Source of the DNA: JABFSC01 sp031389045
GTDB lineage: Bacteria; Desulfobacterota; Binatia; Bin18
Length of the DNA stretch: 5,127 nucleotides
Assembly: GCA_031389045.1 (NCBI GenBank)
Contig: JANMSE010000169.1
Coordinates: forward strand, 1-5,127
Direction: 5' to 3'
In this document: positions 1 to 5,127 of the stretch, in pieces
Layout: every line of letters starts with the position of its first letter
How positions within the stretch are numbered: position 1 is the first letter of the stretch
Program-made: the position numbers and the translations under genes
The notes under the pieces: model-generated
What the model saw: the letters and a program-made list of their open reading frames with translations, nothing else
Database searches by the model: none
Told to the model about the DNA's origin: nothing

Positions 1-1103
1 TCAATCACATTCTGCAACTCACGGATATTGCCGGGCCAGGGGTACATCACGAGTTGTTCCAGTGCTTCCGGGCGCACTTTTTTCGGTTCGACTTTATACT
101 CCGTGCTAAACGTGGCGATAAAGTGCTCGATCAGCAACGGAATATCTTCTCGCCGTTCGCGCAACGGGGGCAGATGAATCGGCACCACATTGAGTCGATA
201 GAAAAGGTCTTCACGAAAGGTGCCTTTGCGCACCTCGGCATCAAGGTCACGATTGGTGGCGGCGATAATGCGGACATCCACCTTCATTGGGCGACTGGCC
301 CCCAATGGCGTAAATTCCTTCTCCTGAATCACACGCAAAAACTTGACCTGGAGCGGCAACGGGATTTCCGCGATCTCATCAAGAAACAGGGTACCCCCGT
401 TCGCCGTCTGGAAGACGCCATTGTGATCGGCGATCGCGCCAGTAAAGGCCCCACGGCGATGGCCAAAGAGTTGGCTATCCAACAAGGTCTCCGACATCGC
501 GCCACAATTGATGGCCACAAACGGATGATCCGCCCACGGTCCTTGCCGATGAATCGTCCGCGCCACCAGCTCCTTGCCGGTCCCACTTTCTCCAGTCACC
601 AGCACCGTGCTCTTGTTCATGCTGACCGCCGCGATCAGCAGATACATTTGCCGCATGGCCGGGCTTTGGCCGATCAATTCACCAAATTTCTTGTAAGCCC
701 GGACCTCACGCCGCAGGTGCTCGACCTCCTCGCGTAAGCGCTTGGTCTCCAGCAGCTTATCGACTTTCAAGAGCAGTTCATCGGGATTGCAAGGCTTGGT
801 GAGATAGTCGGTGGCTCCACACCGCATCGCCTCGACCGCGCTCTCGATTGTGCCATGTCCCGTGAGGACGATCACCGCGCAGCCGCGCTCCTTGATATTC
901 ATGGCCCGCAAGAGCTGCATGCCATCGAACACCGGCATCTTGAGGTCAGTAATCATCACGTCGAACGGCGCCTCATCAAGCAGGCGCAACGCTTCACGGC
1001 CATTGCCCGCGGTTTCGACGACATACCCCTTGCGTTGGAGAATCTTGGCCTGGGTTTTGGCCATGTTGATTTCGTCATCCACTAGCAAGACACGCGCTGT
1101 CAT
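1..1103 (-). CDS. NtrC-family sigma-54-dependent response regulator (3' end cut by window edge)
   Basis: This cytoplasmic response regulator is phosphorylated by a partner kinase and then drives ATP-dependent opening of sigma-54 RNA polymerase complexes. I translated 367 codons from ATG 1103; the frame stays open to the edge. Residues 1-120 are a receiver domain: acidic pocket D9/D10, phospho-acceptor D53 in TDLKMP, switch T81, and K103 in LTKP. A charged linker (about 118-140) leads to the AAA+ domain: Walker A GESGTGKE (171-178), sigma-54 contact loop GAFTGA (218-223), Walker B LFLDEI (239-244), AATNRDL (281-287), arginine-finger region FREDLFYRLN (296-305) and WPGNIRELQN (356-365). All key residues are intact, so it should be a true sigma-54 activator. 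The Fis-type HTH domain expected next lies beyond base 1. The start is supported by AAAGGG six bases upstream. It lies 22 nt after the kinase stop codon, which makes that kinase the likely cognate partner. Target genes cannot be inferred. Confidence 0.96.
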   Translation of the reverse strand, partial: MTARVLLVDDEINMAKTQAKILQRKGYVVETAGNGREALRLLDEAPFDVMITDLKMPVFDGMQLLRAMNIKERGCAVIVLTGHGTIESAVEAMRCGATDYLTKPCNPDELLLKVDKLLETKRLREEVEHLRREVRAYKKFGELIGQSPAMRQMYLLIAAVSMNKSTVLVTGESGTGKELVARTIHRQGPWADHPFVAINCGAMSETLLDSQLFGHRRGAFTGAIADHNGVFQTANGGTLFLDEIAEIPLPLQVKFLRVIQEKEFTPLGASRPMKVDVRIIAATNRDLDAEVRKGTFREDLFYRLNVVPIHLPPLRERREDIPLLIEHFIATFSTEYKVEPKKVRPEALEQLVMYPWPGNIRELQNVI

Positions 1104-1125
1104 AGTGAGCCCTTTGGACAGTCAC

Positions 1126-2742
1126 TCACGCCCGTGCGGGTGCCGCCGGTTTGTCCTTGCGCCGTTTCTCGGTCGTGCATGGGCAGGACAGTTCAATCAG
1201 GAACGTGCTCCCCTCTCCCACTGTGCTGCGCACAGAAATGTTCCCTTGGTAGCGTTTGATCACCGAATGGACGACCGAGAGTCCCAAACCCGTCCCCTGC
1301 CCAGGCTCCTTGGTAGTAAAGAACGGATCAAAGACCCGGTGCAGATGGTCCTCGGCAATGCCCATGCCGGTATCGCTAAACTCAATCTGGACGCGCCGAT
1401 CAGCGTCCCGTTGCGTGCGGACGCGCAGCACGCCGCCATTCGGCATGGCTTGTACGGCGTTGGTGATGAGATTGAGAAACACCTGCCGCAGGGCATTCTG
1501 ATTGGCGGTACACACGCCGACCTTGCCAAAGGAGGTCGCGACCTTGACGCCGTTGGTCTGGAGATACTTGCCCATCAGTTGCAAGGTTTTCCGCAACAGG
1601 TCGTTGAGGTTGACCTCTTCCATTTCCGCGCCGCTCTCACGAGAGAATTCGAGGAGATTCTTGATAATGTCTTGCGCGCGCGCGATCTCTTCCTTCGCGA
1701 TTTGTAAATCCTCATGAACATCAGGGTTCGTGGTGTCCACAATCTCGCTGAGATCATAGAGGGCATTCATAATGATACCGAGCGGATTGCGAATTTCGTG
1801 CGCGATGCCCGCCGCGAGCTGTCCAATCGCGGCCATCTTCTCTGACTGAATGAGTTGGCTTTCCAGACGCTTGCGCTCGGACACATCGACATAGATACCT
1901 TGCACGATCTTCTTCCCACGATGCTCCAAGCTGCCAAAATAGACCGACACGGGCACGACTCTGCCATCTTTCGCCACCAACCGTAGATTTTCCCGACTGA
2001 GGTAGCCGTGCCCGTTGGTATTCAGTGAGAGCTGCCGCACCTCCTCTTGTTCATCATGCGGGTGCAGCTCCCAAATCGGGCGACCGGTCAGCTCTTGTTG
2101 CAGGAAACTCGTCACTTTTTCCGCTTCGCGATTCGCGCGGATGATCGTACCGGTTGCGCCATTGATGCTGAAAATCGGAGCCGGGGAGTTATCCATCGCC
2201 TTGCGATGACTTTCCTCCTCATCGCGAAGCGCTTCTTCCCGTGCTTCGACGAAGAAGTCGGTAATATGCAAGACCCGCTCGTAGAATTCCTGATCGAGAA
2301 GATTGAGCATATCCACGAGTTGTTTACGGTCTTTGGCATACTCCGTGCGCAATCGCTCAACGATGAGAAGCCGAATTTTTGTCTGCCCTGACAGAAACCG
2401 GGAAGGGGACGAGTGGGAAATAAAACCATGCCGAGCATGTTCACGAAGATAGACGTAGGTTTCAATATCGTGGGGATTCTCAATGTGAACAGCCCAACGT
2501 AGGAGGGCATCGTACATGTTTTGCCGAATCTCTGAGAGCTGTTCGGGCAGAATCCCATAAACCGGGGCAATTAAACCAATCCACTCGTCAACAACTCCGT
2601 CCGCGCGTTCCCGGATAAAATCCGCCAGTTGTGTCCGCAATGGACTTGGTTGGCGAGGAAACTGCAGCAGCTCACAGCCACGCATGTAGTGCTCAACCCG
2701 AGTGAGATGATCTTCGAGCGGCTCTCCAAACAGTCGTTTCAT
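1126..2742 (-). CDS. soluble PAS-domain sensor histidine kinase (NtrB-like core)
   Basis: This 538-residue kinase autophosphorylates a histidine and is expected to pass the phosphate to the response regulator encoded 22 nt downstream. No membrane-spanning segment is visible, so it should sense a cytoplasmic signal. Residues about 35-170 form a helical N-terminal region (DEWIGLIAP at 52-60, ending in a long charged helix). It vaguely resembles the RsbRD-type N-terminal domain, an assignment made from memory only. A PAS domain covers about 181-290 (SPAPIFSINGATGTIIRANR at its start, IYVDVSERKR at its end). HisKA follows, with H315 in the H-box GIAHEIRNPLG. The ATPase domain shows the N-box (NLITNA, 424-429), G1 (DTGMGI, 457-462), F-box (FDPFFTTK, 471-478) and G2 (GTGLGLS, 483-489). 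The tail is basic and Ala/Pro-rich after a CPC motif (C520, C522). The start is supported by AGAGGA five bases before ATG 2742. The kinase call is secure; the ligand is unknown. Confidence 0.95.
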   Translation of the reverse strand: MKRLFGEPLEDHLTRVEHYMRGCELLQFPRQPSPLRTQLADFIRERADGVVDEWIGLIAPVYGILPEQLSEIRQNMYDALLRWAVHIENPHDIETYVYLREHARHGFISHSSPSRFLSGQTKIRLLIVERLRTEYAKDRKQLVDMLNLLDQEFYERVLHITDFFVEAREEALRDEEESHRKAMDNSPAPIFSINGATGTIIRANREAEKVTSFLQQELTGRPIWELHPHDEQEEVRQLSLNTNGHGYLSRENLRLVAKDGRVVPVSVYFGSLEHRGKKIVQGIYVDVSERKRLESQLIQSEKMAAIGQLAAGIAHEIRNPLGIIMNALYDLSEIVDTTNPDVHEDLQIAKEEIARAQDIIKNLLEFSRESGAEMEEVNLNDLLRKTLQLMGKYLQTNGVKVATSFGKVGVCTANQNALRQVFLNLITNAVQAMPNGGVLRVRTQRDADRRVQIEFSDTGMGIAEDHLHRVFDPFFTTKEPGQGTGLGLSVVHSVIKRYQGNISVRSTVGEGSTFLIELSCPCTTEKRRKDKPAAPARA

Positions 2743-2903
2743 ACGCGTCCTCTTTCTGCCCTTTCCCCTAGCGCCGGGGTCTTGGTGTTACAATCCCCCT
2801 TGCGGGTCTCTTCATTTTTCAGCACTGCCTCTGTATGGTGTCGGCCTTGGCGTGGAAGCGGAGACACGAGCACCAACTCTTGGGGTAGTGAAAGAAATGG
2901 CAC

Positions 2904-2932
2904 AGTGCGCTGTCAAGGCTAAGAATTGGGGT
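2904..2932 (+). repeat. left terminal inverted repeat
   Basis: This is the left arm of the element. Its outer 14 bases (2904-2917) are the exact reverse complement of 3022-3035. On the minus strand it contains TTGACA (2911-2916), pointing towards the kinase gene. Confidence 0.75.
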
Positions 2933-3006
2933 TGGTGATTTGGGTAATTGCGGGGTCGACTGGCAATTCCGCATTGAAAATGCCCGCGTGAAACTGAAAC
3001 GACGCT

Positions 3007-3035
3007 ACCCCAAAATTAAGGCTTGACAGCGCACT
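3007..3035 (-). repeat. right terminal inverted repeat
   Basis: This is the right arm of the element, with five mismatches to the left arm, all in the inner half. It contains TTGACA (3023-3028) on the plus strand, pointing towards the sigma-factor gene and ending 30 nt before its first ATG. Confidence 0.75.
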
Positions 3036-3058
3036 AGGGTGAGACTTTCCGCCCCAGC

Positions 3059-3685
3059 ATGTGTTCAATGGAACAACGAGAACCCATGGCCCCACACGAC
3101 GATGCTGATGTGCAGTTGATGCTGCGCTTTCAGCGGGGAGAAGTTGAAGCGTTTCAACAACTCTTCCAGAAATTTGTCCCGTCGGTGGTCAACTTCGCGG
3201 CGCATTTCCTCAATAACCGGGCACGCGCCGAGGAGATTGCGCAGGAGGTCTTCCTCCAGGTATATCGCTGGCAAACGAGATACGAAGCCAAGGCCAAATT
3301 CTCGACATGGTTGTTTAAGATCGCCCACAACCACTGCTTGAATGAGGTTCGCAAAGGGGAGTATCGCGTTTCGATAGAGTCGATTGGACCGCACGAAGAC
3401 GCCGACGGCGATACCCGCGAACGGCAACTGCCGGATACGCGGTCGAGCAAAGGAGAAGACGTGCTGGCCGCGAAGCAAGCGGCGCGGCGCATCGAAAAGA
3501 TTTTACAGCGAGTGCCGGAAACACAGCGCACCGCGTTAATGTTGAGTCGTCTAGAAGGCATGTCGTATCAAGAGGTGGCTGAGGTGTTGGGGGTCACGGA
3601 GAAGGCCGTGAAAAGTTTGGTGTTTCGCGCGACGCAAAGTCTCAAGGACGGACTCAAGGATATGGTGAACCCCGATGACTTGTGA
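3059..3685 (+). CDS. ECF-type (RpoE-like) RNA polymerase sigma factor
   Basis: This group IV sigma factor recruits core RNA polymerase to a stress or envelope regulon and is presumably held inactive by the anti-sigma factor encoded next. In 208-residue numbering, sigma region 2 spans about 35-101: core-binding helix AEEIAQEVFLQVYR (57-70), then the promoter-melting and -10 recognition segment with FSTWLFKIAHNHCLNEVRK (81-99). A variable acidic linker (about 105-135) leads to region 4 (about 143-198), with the -35 recognition helix-turn-helix MSYQEVAEVLGVTEKAVKSL (168-187). No region 1 or 3 is present, as usual for ECF factors. The start is uncertain: in-frame ATGs lie at 3059, 3068 and 3086, and none has a good ribosome binding site. 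The sequence from 3086 (MAPHDDADVQLM) already contains the conserved N-terminus. The gene overlaps the anti-sigma gene by 11 nt. Confidence 0.95.
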   Translation: MCSMEQREPMAPHDDADVQLMLRFQRGEVEAFQQLFQKFVPSVVNFAAHFLNNRARAEEIAQEVFLQVYRWQTRYEAKAKFSTWLFKIAHNHCLNEVRKGEYRVSIESIGPHEDADGDTRERQLPDTRSSKGEDVLAAKQAARRIEKILQRVPETQRTALMLSRLEGMSYQEVAEVLGVTEKAVKSLVFRATQSLKDGLKDMVNPDDL

Positions 3686-4406
3686 AGAAATTCGAGAAGA
3701 ATTAGTCGCGTACCACGATGGCGAGCTTGCGGAACAGGACCGGCAACAAGTGAGTGTCCACCTCAGCACCTGTCCAGCCTGTACCCAGGAAGCCGCGTCC
3801 CTGGCACGCGTTGGACAACTGTTCCTCAGCATGGAGCGGGTGACGCCTTCGCCAGATTTCGCCACGAACTTCTGGCAACGGCTTGAACAAGAGAACCACG
3901 CTCAACCGGCGCGTCGCCCAGAGCCCCGGTTCACGCGCTGGTGGCGTGACTTGCGTGAGTCCATGACCAATTGGCATCTCACGCCAGCGCTTGTCGGAGT
4001 CGCGAGTCTCCTCATCTTTTTCGCGGCGCTTTCGCAGAAACTTGATCGCACCGCGCCGACAGCCGGACCAGAGATTTCGAGCACAAAGAAACCAGAGACT
4101 CTCGCCAAACCCGCGACGACAAAGGAACCCGACGTTCCAGCGGCGGTACTGGAACAAATCGATTTCTTTGTCAATTACAAACTGATCTCCGATCTGGACA
4201 GATTGACGAACTTTGAAGAGATCGCGGCGATTGACCTTGAAACGGAAGATGCCGTTGCCGTTGCTGAAGCCGAGATTCCCAAGGAAGTCTTAGACGACCC
4301 TGGATTTTTCGCGCAATATCAAATTTTACAACAACTGGAACGCCTGGAGCATTTTGACTCCATTCTCGCGTCTCCGAGTCAAGATGACGCGGAAACTCAG
4401 GGCTAA
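3675..4406 (+). CDS. membrane-anchored zinc-finger anti-sigma factor with duplicated periplasmic motif
   Basis: This 243-residue protein is predicted to bind and silence the sigma factor encoded just upstream. The N-terminus shows the ZAS zinc-binding pattern H-x3-C-x2-C (H29, C33, C36 in HLSTCPAC), with C3 as probable fourth ligand. A Trp/Arg-rich juxtamembrane stretch (about 85-100) precedes one hydrophobic segment at about 103-120, placing the zinc finger in the cytoplasm and the C-terminus in the periplasm. After a Pro/Thr/Lys linker (about 125-155) the C-terminal part is strongly acidic and carries two copies of a pattern V-L-x4-F-F-x2-Y-x5-L-x-R-L-x2-F-x2-I-x-A (158-185 and 205-232). 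The ATG lies inside the end of the sigma gene, so the two are probably translationally coupled. I do not recognise a named family for the C-terminal part. No protease-cleavage signature could be identified by eye. Confidence 0.9.
   Translation: MTCEEIREELVAYHDGELAEQDRQQVSVHLSTCPACTQEAASLARVGQLFLSMERVTPSPDFATNFWQRLEQENHAQPARRPEPRFTRWWRDLRESMTNWHLTPALVGVASLLIFFAALSQKLDRTAPTAGPEISSTKKPETLAKPATTKEPDVPAAVLEQIDFFVNYKLISDLDRLTNFEEIAAIDLETEDAVAVAEAEIPKEVLDDPGFFAQYQILQQLERLEHFDSILASPSQDDAETQG
4146..4370 (+). repeat. internal duplication in the anti-sigma periplasmic region
   Basis: Two 28-residue units (codons at 4146-4229 and 4287-4370, 141 nt apart) share V, L, FF, Y, L, R, L, F, I and A at identical positions. 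Examples are DFFVNYKLISDLDRLTNFEE and GFFAQYQILQQLERLEHFDS. The DNA has diverged, so the duplication is visible mainly at protein level. An acidic Ala/Val/Glu stretch separates the copies. Confidence 0.7.
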
Positions 4407-4410
4407 CCGT

Positions 4411-4416
4411 AAGGAG
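4411..4416 (+). promoter_or_regulatory. ribosome binding site AAGGAG deciding the GTG start at 4423
   Basis: AAGGAG lies six bases before GTG 4423 and five bases after the anti-sigma stop codon. The upstream in-frame ATGs at 4354 and 4384 lie inside the anti-sigma gene and would put a charged extension before the hydrophobic export segment. This site therefore favours GTG 4423. Confidence 0.85.
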
Positions 4417-4422
4417 CGTCGA

Positions 4423-4794
4423 GTGAATCTCTGCGTGACCAGATACCTCGTTGGCATCGCCGTGGTAAGCGGCATTCTGACCCTATGGCCGCTCCGGGAG
4501 AGCGGGTGGGCACAGCACTTCTCGGAAGGAACCATCCAGCAAATCAAACGCGATTGGCGTGACCTCCCGCCCCGTGAACGGTCGCGCGCACTCGAAAATT
4601 ATCAGCGGTTTCAGAAACTGAAACCGGAACGGCAACGGGACTACCAAGAGCGCTATCATCGGTGGTTAGAAATGCCAGATGACGAACGAAACCGGCTGCA
4701 CGAGAATTATCGCCGCTACCGTGGCATGACTCTGGACGAGAAGGAAGAATTCGACCGCAAATCTCGCCGCTGGCGCGATCGGCCACGAGACTAA
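4423..4794 (+). CDS. exported DUF3106-like repeat protein
   Basis: This 123-residue protein starts at GTG and is predicted to be secreted to the periplasm. A short N-region with one Arg (MNLCVTRYL) precedes a hydrophobic core (GIAVVSGILTLWPL) and a likely cleavage site after GWA or GWAQ (about residue 30). The mature part is mainly four tandem 18-residue units (48-65, 66-83, 84-101, 102-119), preceded by the tail of a fifth ending in KRDWRD. Each unit has a pattern like L-P-P-x-E-R-x-R-x-x-x-E-N-Y-x-R-W/F. This pattern, with LPPxxR and ENYxRF, matches my memory of the DUF3106 family, whose members are often encoded beside ECF sigma and anti-sigma genes; function is unknown. The protein is very rich in Arg, Glu and aromatic residues and probably helical. 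Co-transcription with the sigma system suggests a periplasmic modulator or regulon product. A start at ATG 4354 (146 residues) is less likely. Confidence 0.82.
   Translation: MNLCVTRYLVGIAVVSGILTLWPLRESGWAQHFSEGTIQQIKRDWRDLPPRERSRALENYQRFQKLKPERQRDYQERYHRWLEMPDDERNRLHENYRRYRGMTLDEKEEFDRKSRRWRDRPRD
4564..4779 (+). repeat. four tandem 54-nt (18-residue) coding repeats
   Basis: The four units align without gaps at protein level: LPPRERSRALENYQRFQK, LKPERQRDYQERYHRWLE, MPDDERNRLHENYRRYRG and MTLDEKEEFDRKSRRWRD. The first three are closest; the fourth has lost the Tyr before the basic-aromatic end. The nucleotide sequences have diverged, so this is an old protein repeat rather than a recent DNA expansion. 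Confidence 0.85.
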
Positions 4795-4827
4795 TCTCGC
4801 TCTTTGCTCCCCTGCCTCGCCGCTTTT

Positions 4828-4870
4828 ACCCCGACTCCCTCATTCATGGTGTAGTCGGGGTTTCTTTTTT
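4828..4870 (+). terminator. intrinsic terminator of the sigma-factor operon
   Basis: ACCCCGACT (4828-4836) pairs perfectly with AGTCGGGGT (4853-4861) across a 16-nt loop, followed by TTTCTTTTTT. It lies 33 nt after the stop codon of the DUF3106-like gene and should end the three-gene transcript. The opposite strand lacks a T-run after the stem, so it acts on the plus strand only. Confidence 0.92.
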
Positions 4871-4982
4871 CTCCGCCCCACTTTTCTTTCTTGCTGTCGG
4901 AGAGAAACTTTTCCCGTCAACTTGTGTTTTCTCTTCAGTTGCCGATGATGATAAAAGCACAGAAATAAAGGTGGAGGAGTTT

Positions 4983-5127
4983 ATGAAACAGATTTTTCTT
5001 GCACGGACAGTGGCGGCTTTTACCGCGGGCATGATGTTGACCTCTGGCGTTCCCGCTTATGCGTATGATGATTATGATGACCGGAGAGCGCAATCGTATG
5101 ACCGCTACGACGAAGAGGCCGATACCT
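4983..5127 (+). CDS. exported protein of unknown function, N-terminal fragment (cut by window edge)
   Basis: Forty-eight codons are visible from ATG 4983, preceded by a strong ribosome binding site (GGAGG, five bases upstream). The sequence opens with a typical Sec signal peptide: MKQIFLAR, a hydrophobic stretch to about residue 22, and a probable cleavage site after AYA (residue 27). The mature N-terminus is rich in Tyr, Asp and Arg (YDDYDDRRAQSYDRYDEEAD) and looks disordered and highly charged. I do not recognise the family. The terminator upstream separates it from the sigma operon, so it should have its own promoter in 4871-4982, where no convincing -35/-10 pair is visible. It may be a regulon member or an unrelated neighbour. 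Confidence 0.8.
   Translation, partial: MKQIFLARTVAAFTAGMMLTSGVPAYAYDDYDDRRAQSYDRYDEEADT

Larger units (their letters stand above)
2904..3035. mobile_element. 132-bp MITE-like or IS-remnant element with 29-bp terminal inverted repeats
   Basis: Bases 2904-2932 and 3007-3035 are inverted copies matching at 24 of 29 positions. The outermost 14 bp (CTTGACAGCGCACT, read outward) are perfect. The 74-bp interior has no ORF but contains AATTGC/GCAATT (2946-2951 and 2963-2968) flanking a GTCGAC palindrome, and a small GCATT-GAA-AATGC hairpin (2971-2983). The size, lack of coding capacity and terminal repeats fit a miniature inverted-repeat element. If the functional ends are the inner TGTCAAG...CTTGACA (2911-3028), the TG...CA termini would recall IS21-type ends, but that is only a resemblance. 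No target-site duplication is evident next to either end, which leaves room for an old insertion or a non-mobile regulatory palindrome. Confidence 0.55.
2743..3058. promoter_or_regulatory. divergent intergenic region between the kinase and sigma-factor operons
   Basis: This 316-nt stretch separates two operons transcribed away from each other, so both promoters and any shared operators should lie here. I see no credible gene in it. The kinase has a good ribosome binding site (AGAGGA) at the left margin; the sigma gene has none at the right margin. No -35/-10 pair close to consensus was found on either strand, and no sigma-54 -24/-12 site with correct spacing. The right-central part is occupied by the inverted-repeat element at 2904-3035. 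The remaining 161 nt next to the kinase gene (2743-2903) has no recognisable structure. Confidence 0.6.

Noticed and set aside
54..737. 227-codon plus-strand ORF
   Set aside because: It lies wholly antisense to the sigma-54 activator, whose minus-strand translation contains every expected AAA+ motif. The plus-strand product shows no recognisable domain.
1674..1684. Alternating GC run as possible Z-DNA
   Set aside because: It is short and fully explained by Ala-Arg-Ala codons in the kinase.
811..1707. 298-codon plus-strand ORF
   Set aside because: It is antisense to the receiver domain and the kinase catalytic core, both strongly supported by motifs. The long open frame follows from the codon bias of the real genes.
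2898..2912. TGGCAC resembling the -24 part of a sigma-54 promoter
   Set aside because: The base pair ten positions after GG is TG rather than the required GC, and the site straddles the inverted-repeat boundary about 150 nt from the sigma gene.
2629..2922. 97-codon plus-strand ORF running from the kinase 5' end into the intergenic region
   Set aside because: It overlaps the kinase start on the opposite strand, lacks a ribosome binding site, has low-complexity Ser-rich content and ends inside the left inverted repeat.
2988..3015. GTGAAACTGAAAC as a possible ECF -35 element for autoregulation of the sigma operon
   Set aside because: No matching -10 motif occurs at about 16-17 nt spacing, and the sequence lies inside the repeat element.
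4922..4955. Promoter-like TTGTGT with GATGAT or GATAAA before the last gene
   Set aside because: Only about half of the consensus positions match, so it is too weak to list as a promoter.

Overview
The window looks like the chromosome of a Gram-negative bacterium, since it encodes a membrane-anchored anti-sigma factor and two proteins with export signals. GC content is moderate, by eye in the mid-fifties percent. The mix of an NtrC-type sigma-54 activator, a soluble PAS histidine kinase and an ECF sigma/anti-sigma/DUF3106-like operon suggests a deltaproteobacterial or similar environmental lineage. No marker in the window fixes the taxon.

Left half (1-2742, minus strand): a two-gene two-component operon. 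A cytoplasmic PAS-containing histidine kinase (1126-2742) is followed after 22 nt by an NtrC-family response regulator (1-1103). The regulator runs off the left edge just after the end of its AAA+ domain, so its DNA-binding domain is not visible. Kinase and regulator should form one phosphorelay acting on sigma-54 promoters elsewhere; I found no convincing sigma-54 promoter in the window.

Middle (2743-3058): a 316-nt divergent intergenic region. It contains a 132-bp gene-less element (2904-3035) bounded by 29-bp imperfect inverted repeats (24/29 matches, outermost 14 bp perfect), with smaller palindromes inside. It looks like a MITE or an IS remnant. It sits between the promoters of the two regulatory operons, and each repeat carries an outward-reading TTGACA.

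Right half (3059-4870, plus strand): a compact three-gene operon encoding an ECF sigma factor, a zinc-finger membrane anti-sigma factor overlapping it by 11 nt, and a small exported DUF3106-like protein. The operon ends at a clear intrinsic terminator. The exported protein is best started at GTG 4423, which has a perfect ribosome binding site and yields a signal peptide. It consists mainly of four tandem 18-residue repeats. The anti-sigma factor has its own duplicated aromatic/acidic motif in the predicted periplasmic part. An acidic anti-sigma tail and a basic secreted repeat protein in one operon suggest a surface-sensing module in which the secreted protein modulates the anti-sigma factor; this is inference.

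Right edge (4983-5127): the first 48 codons of another exported protein, with a strong ribosome binding site and a Tyr/Asp-rich mature N-terminus, of unknown function.
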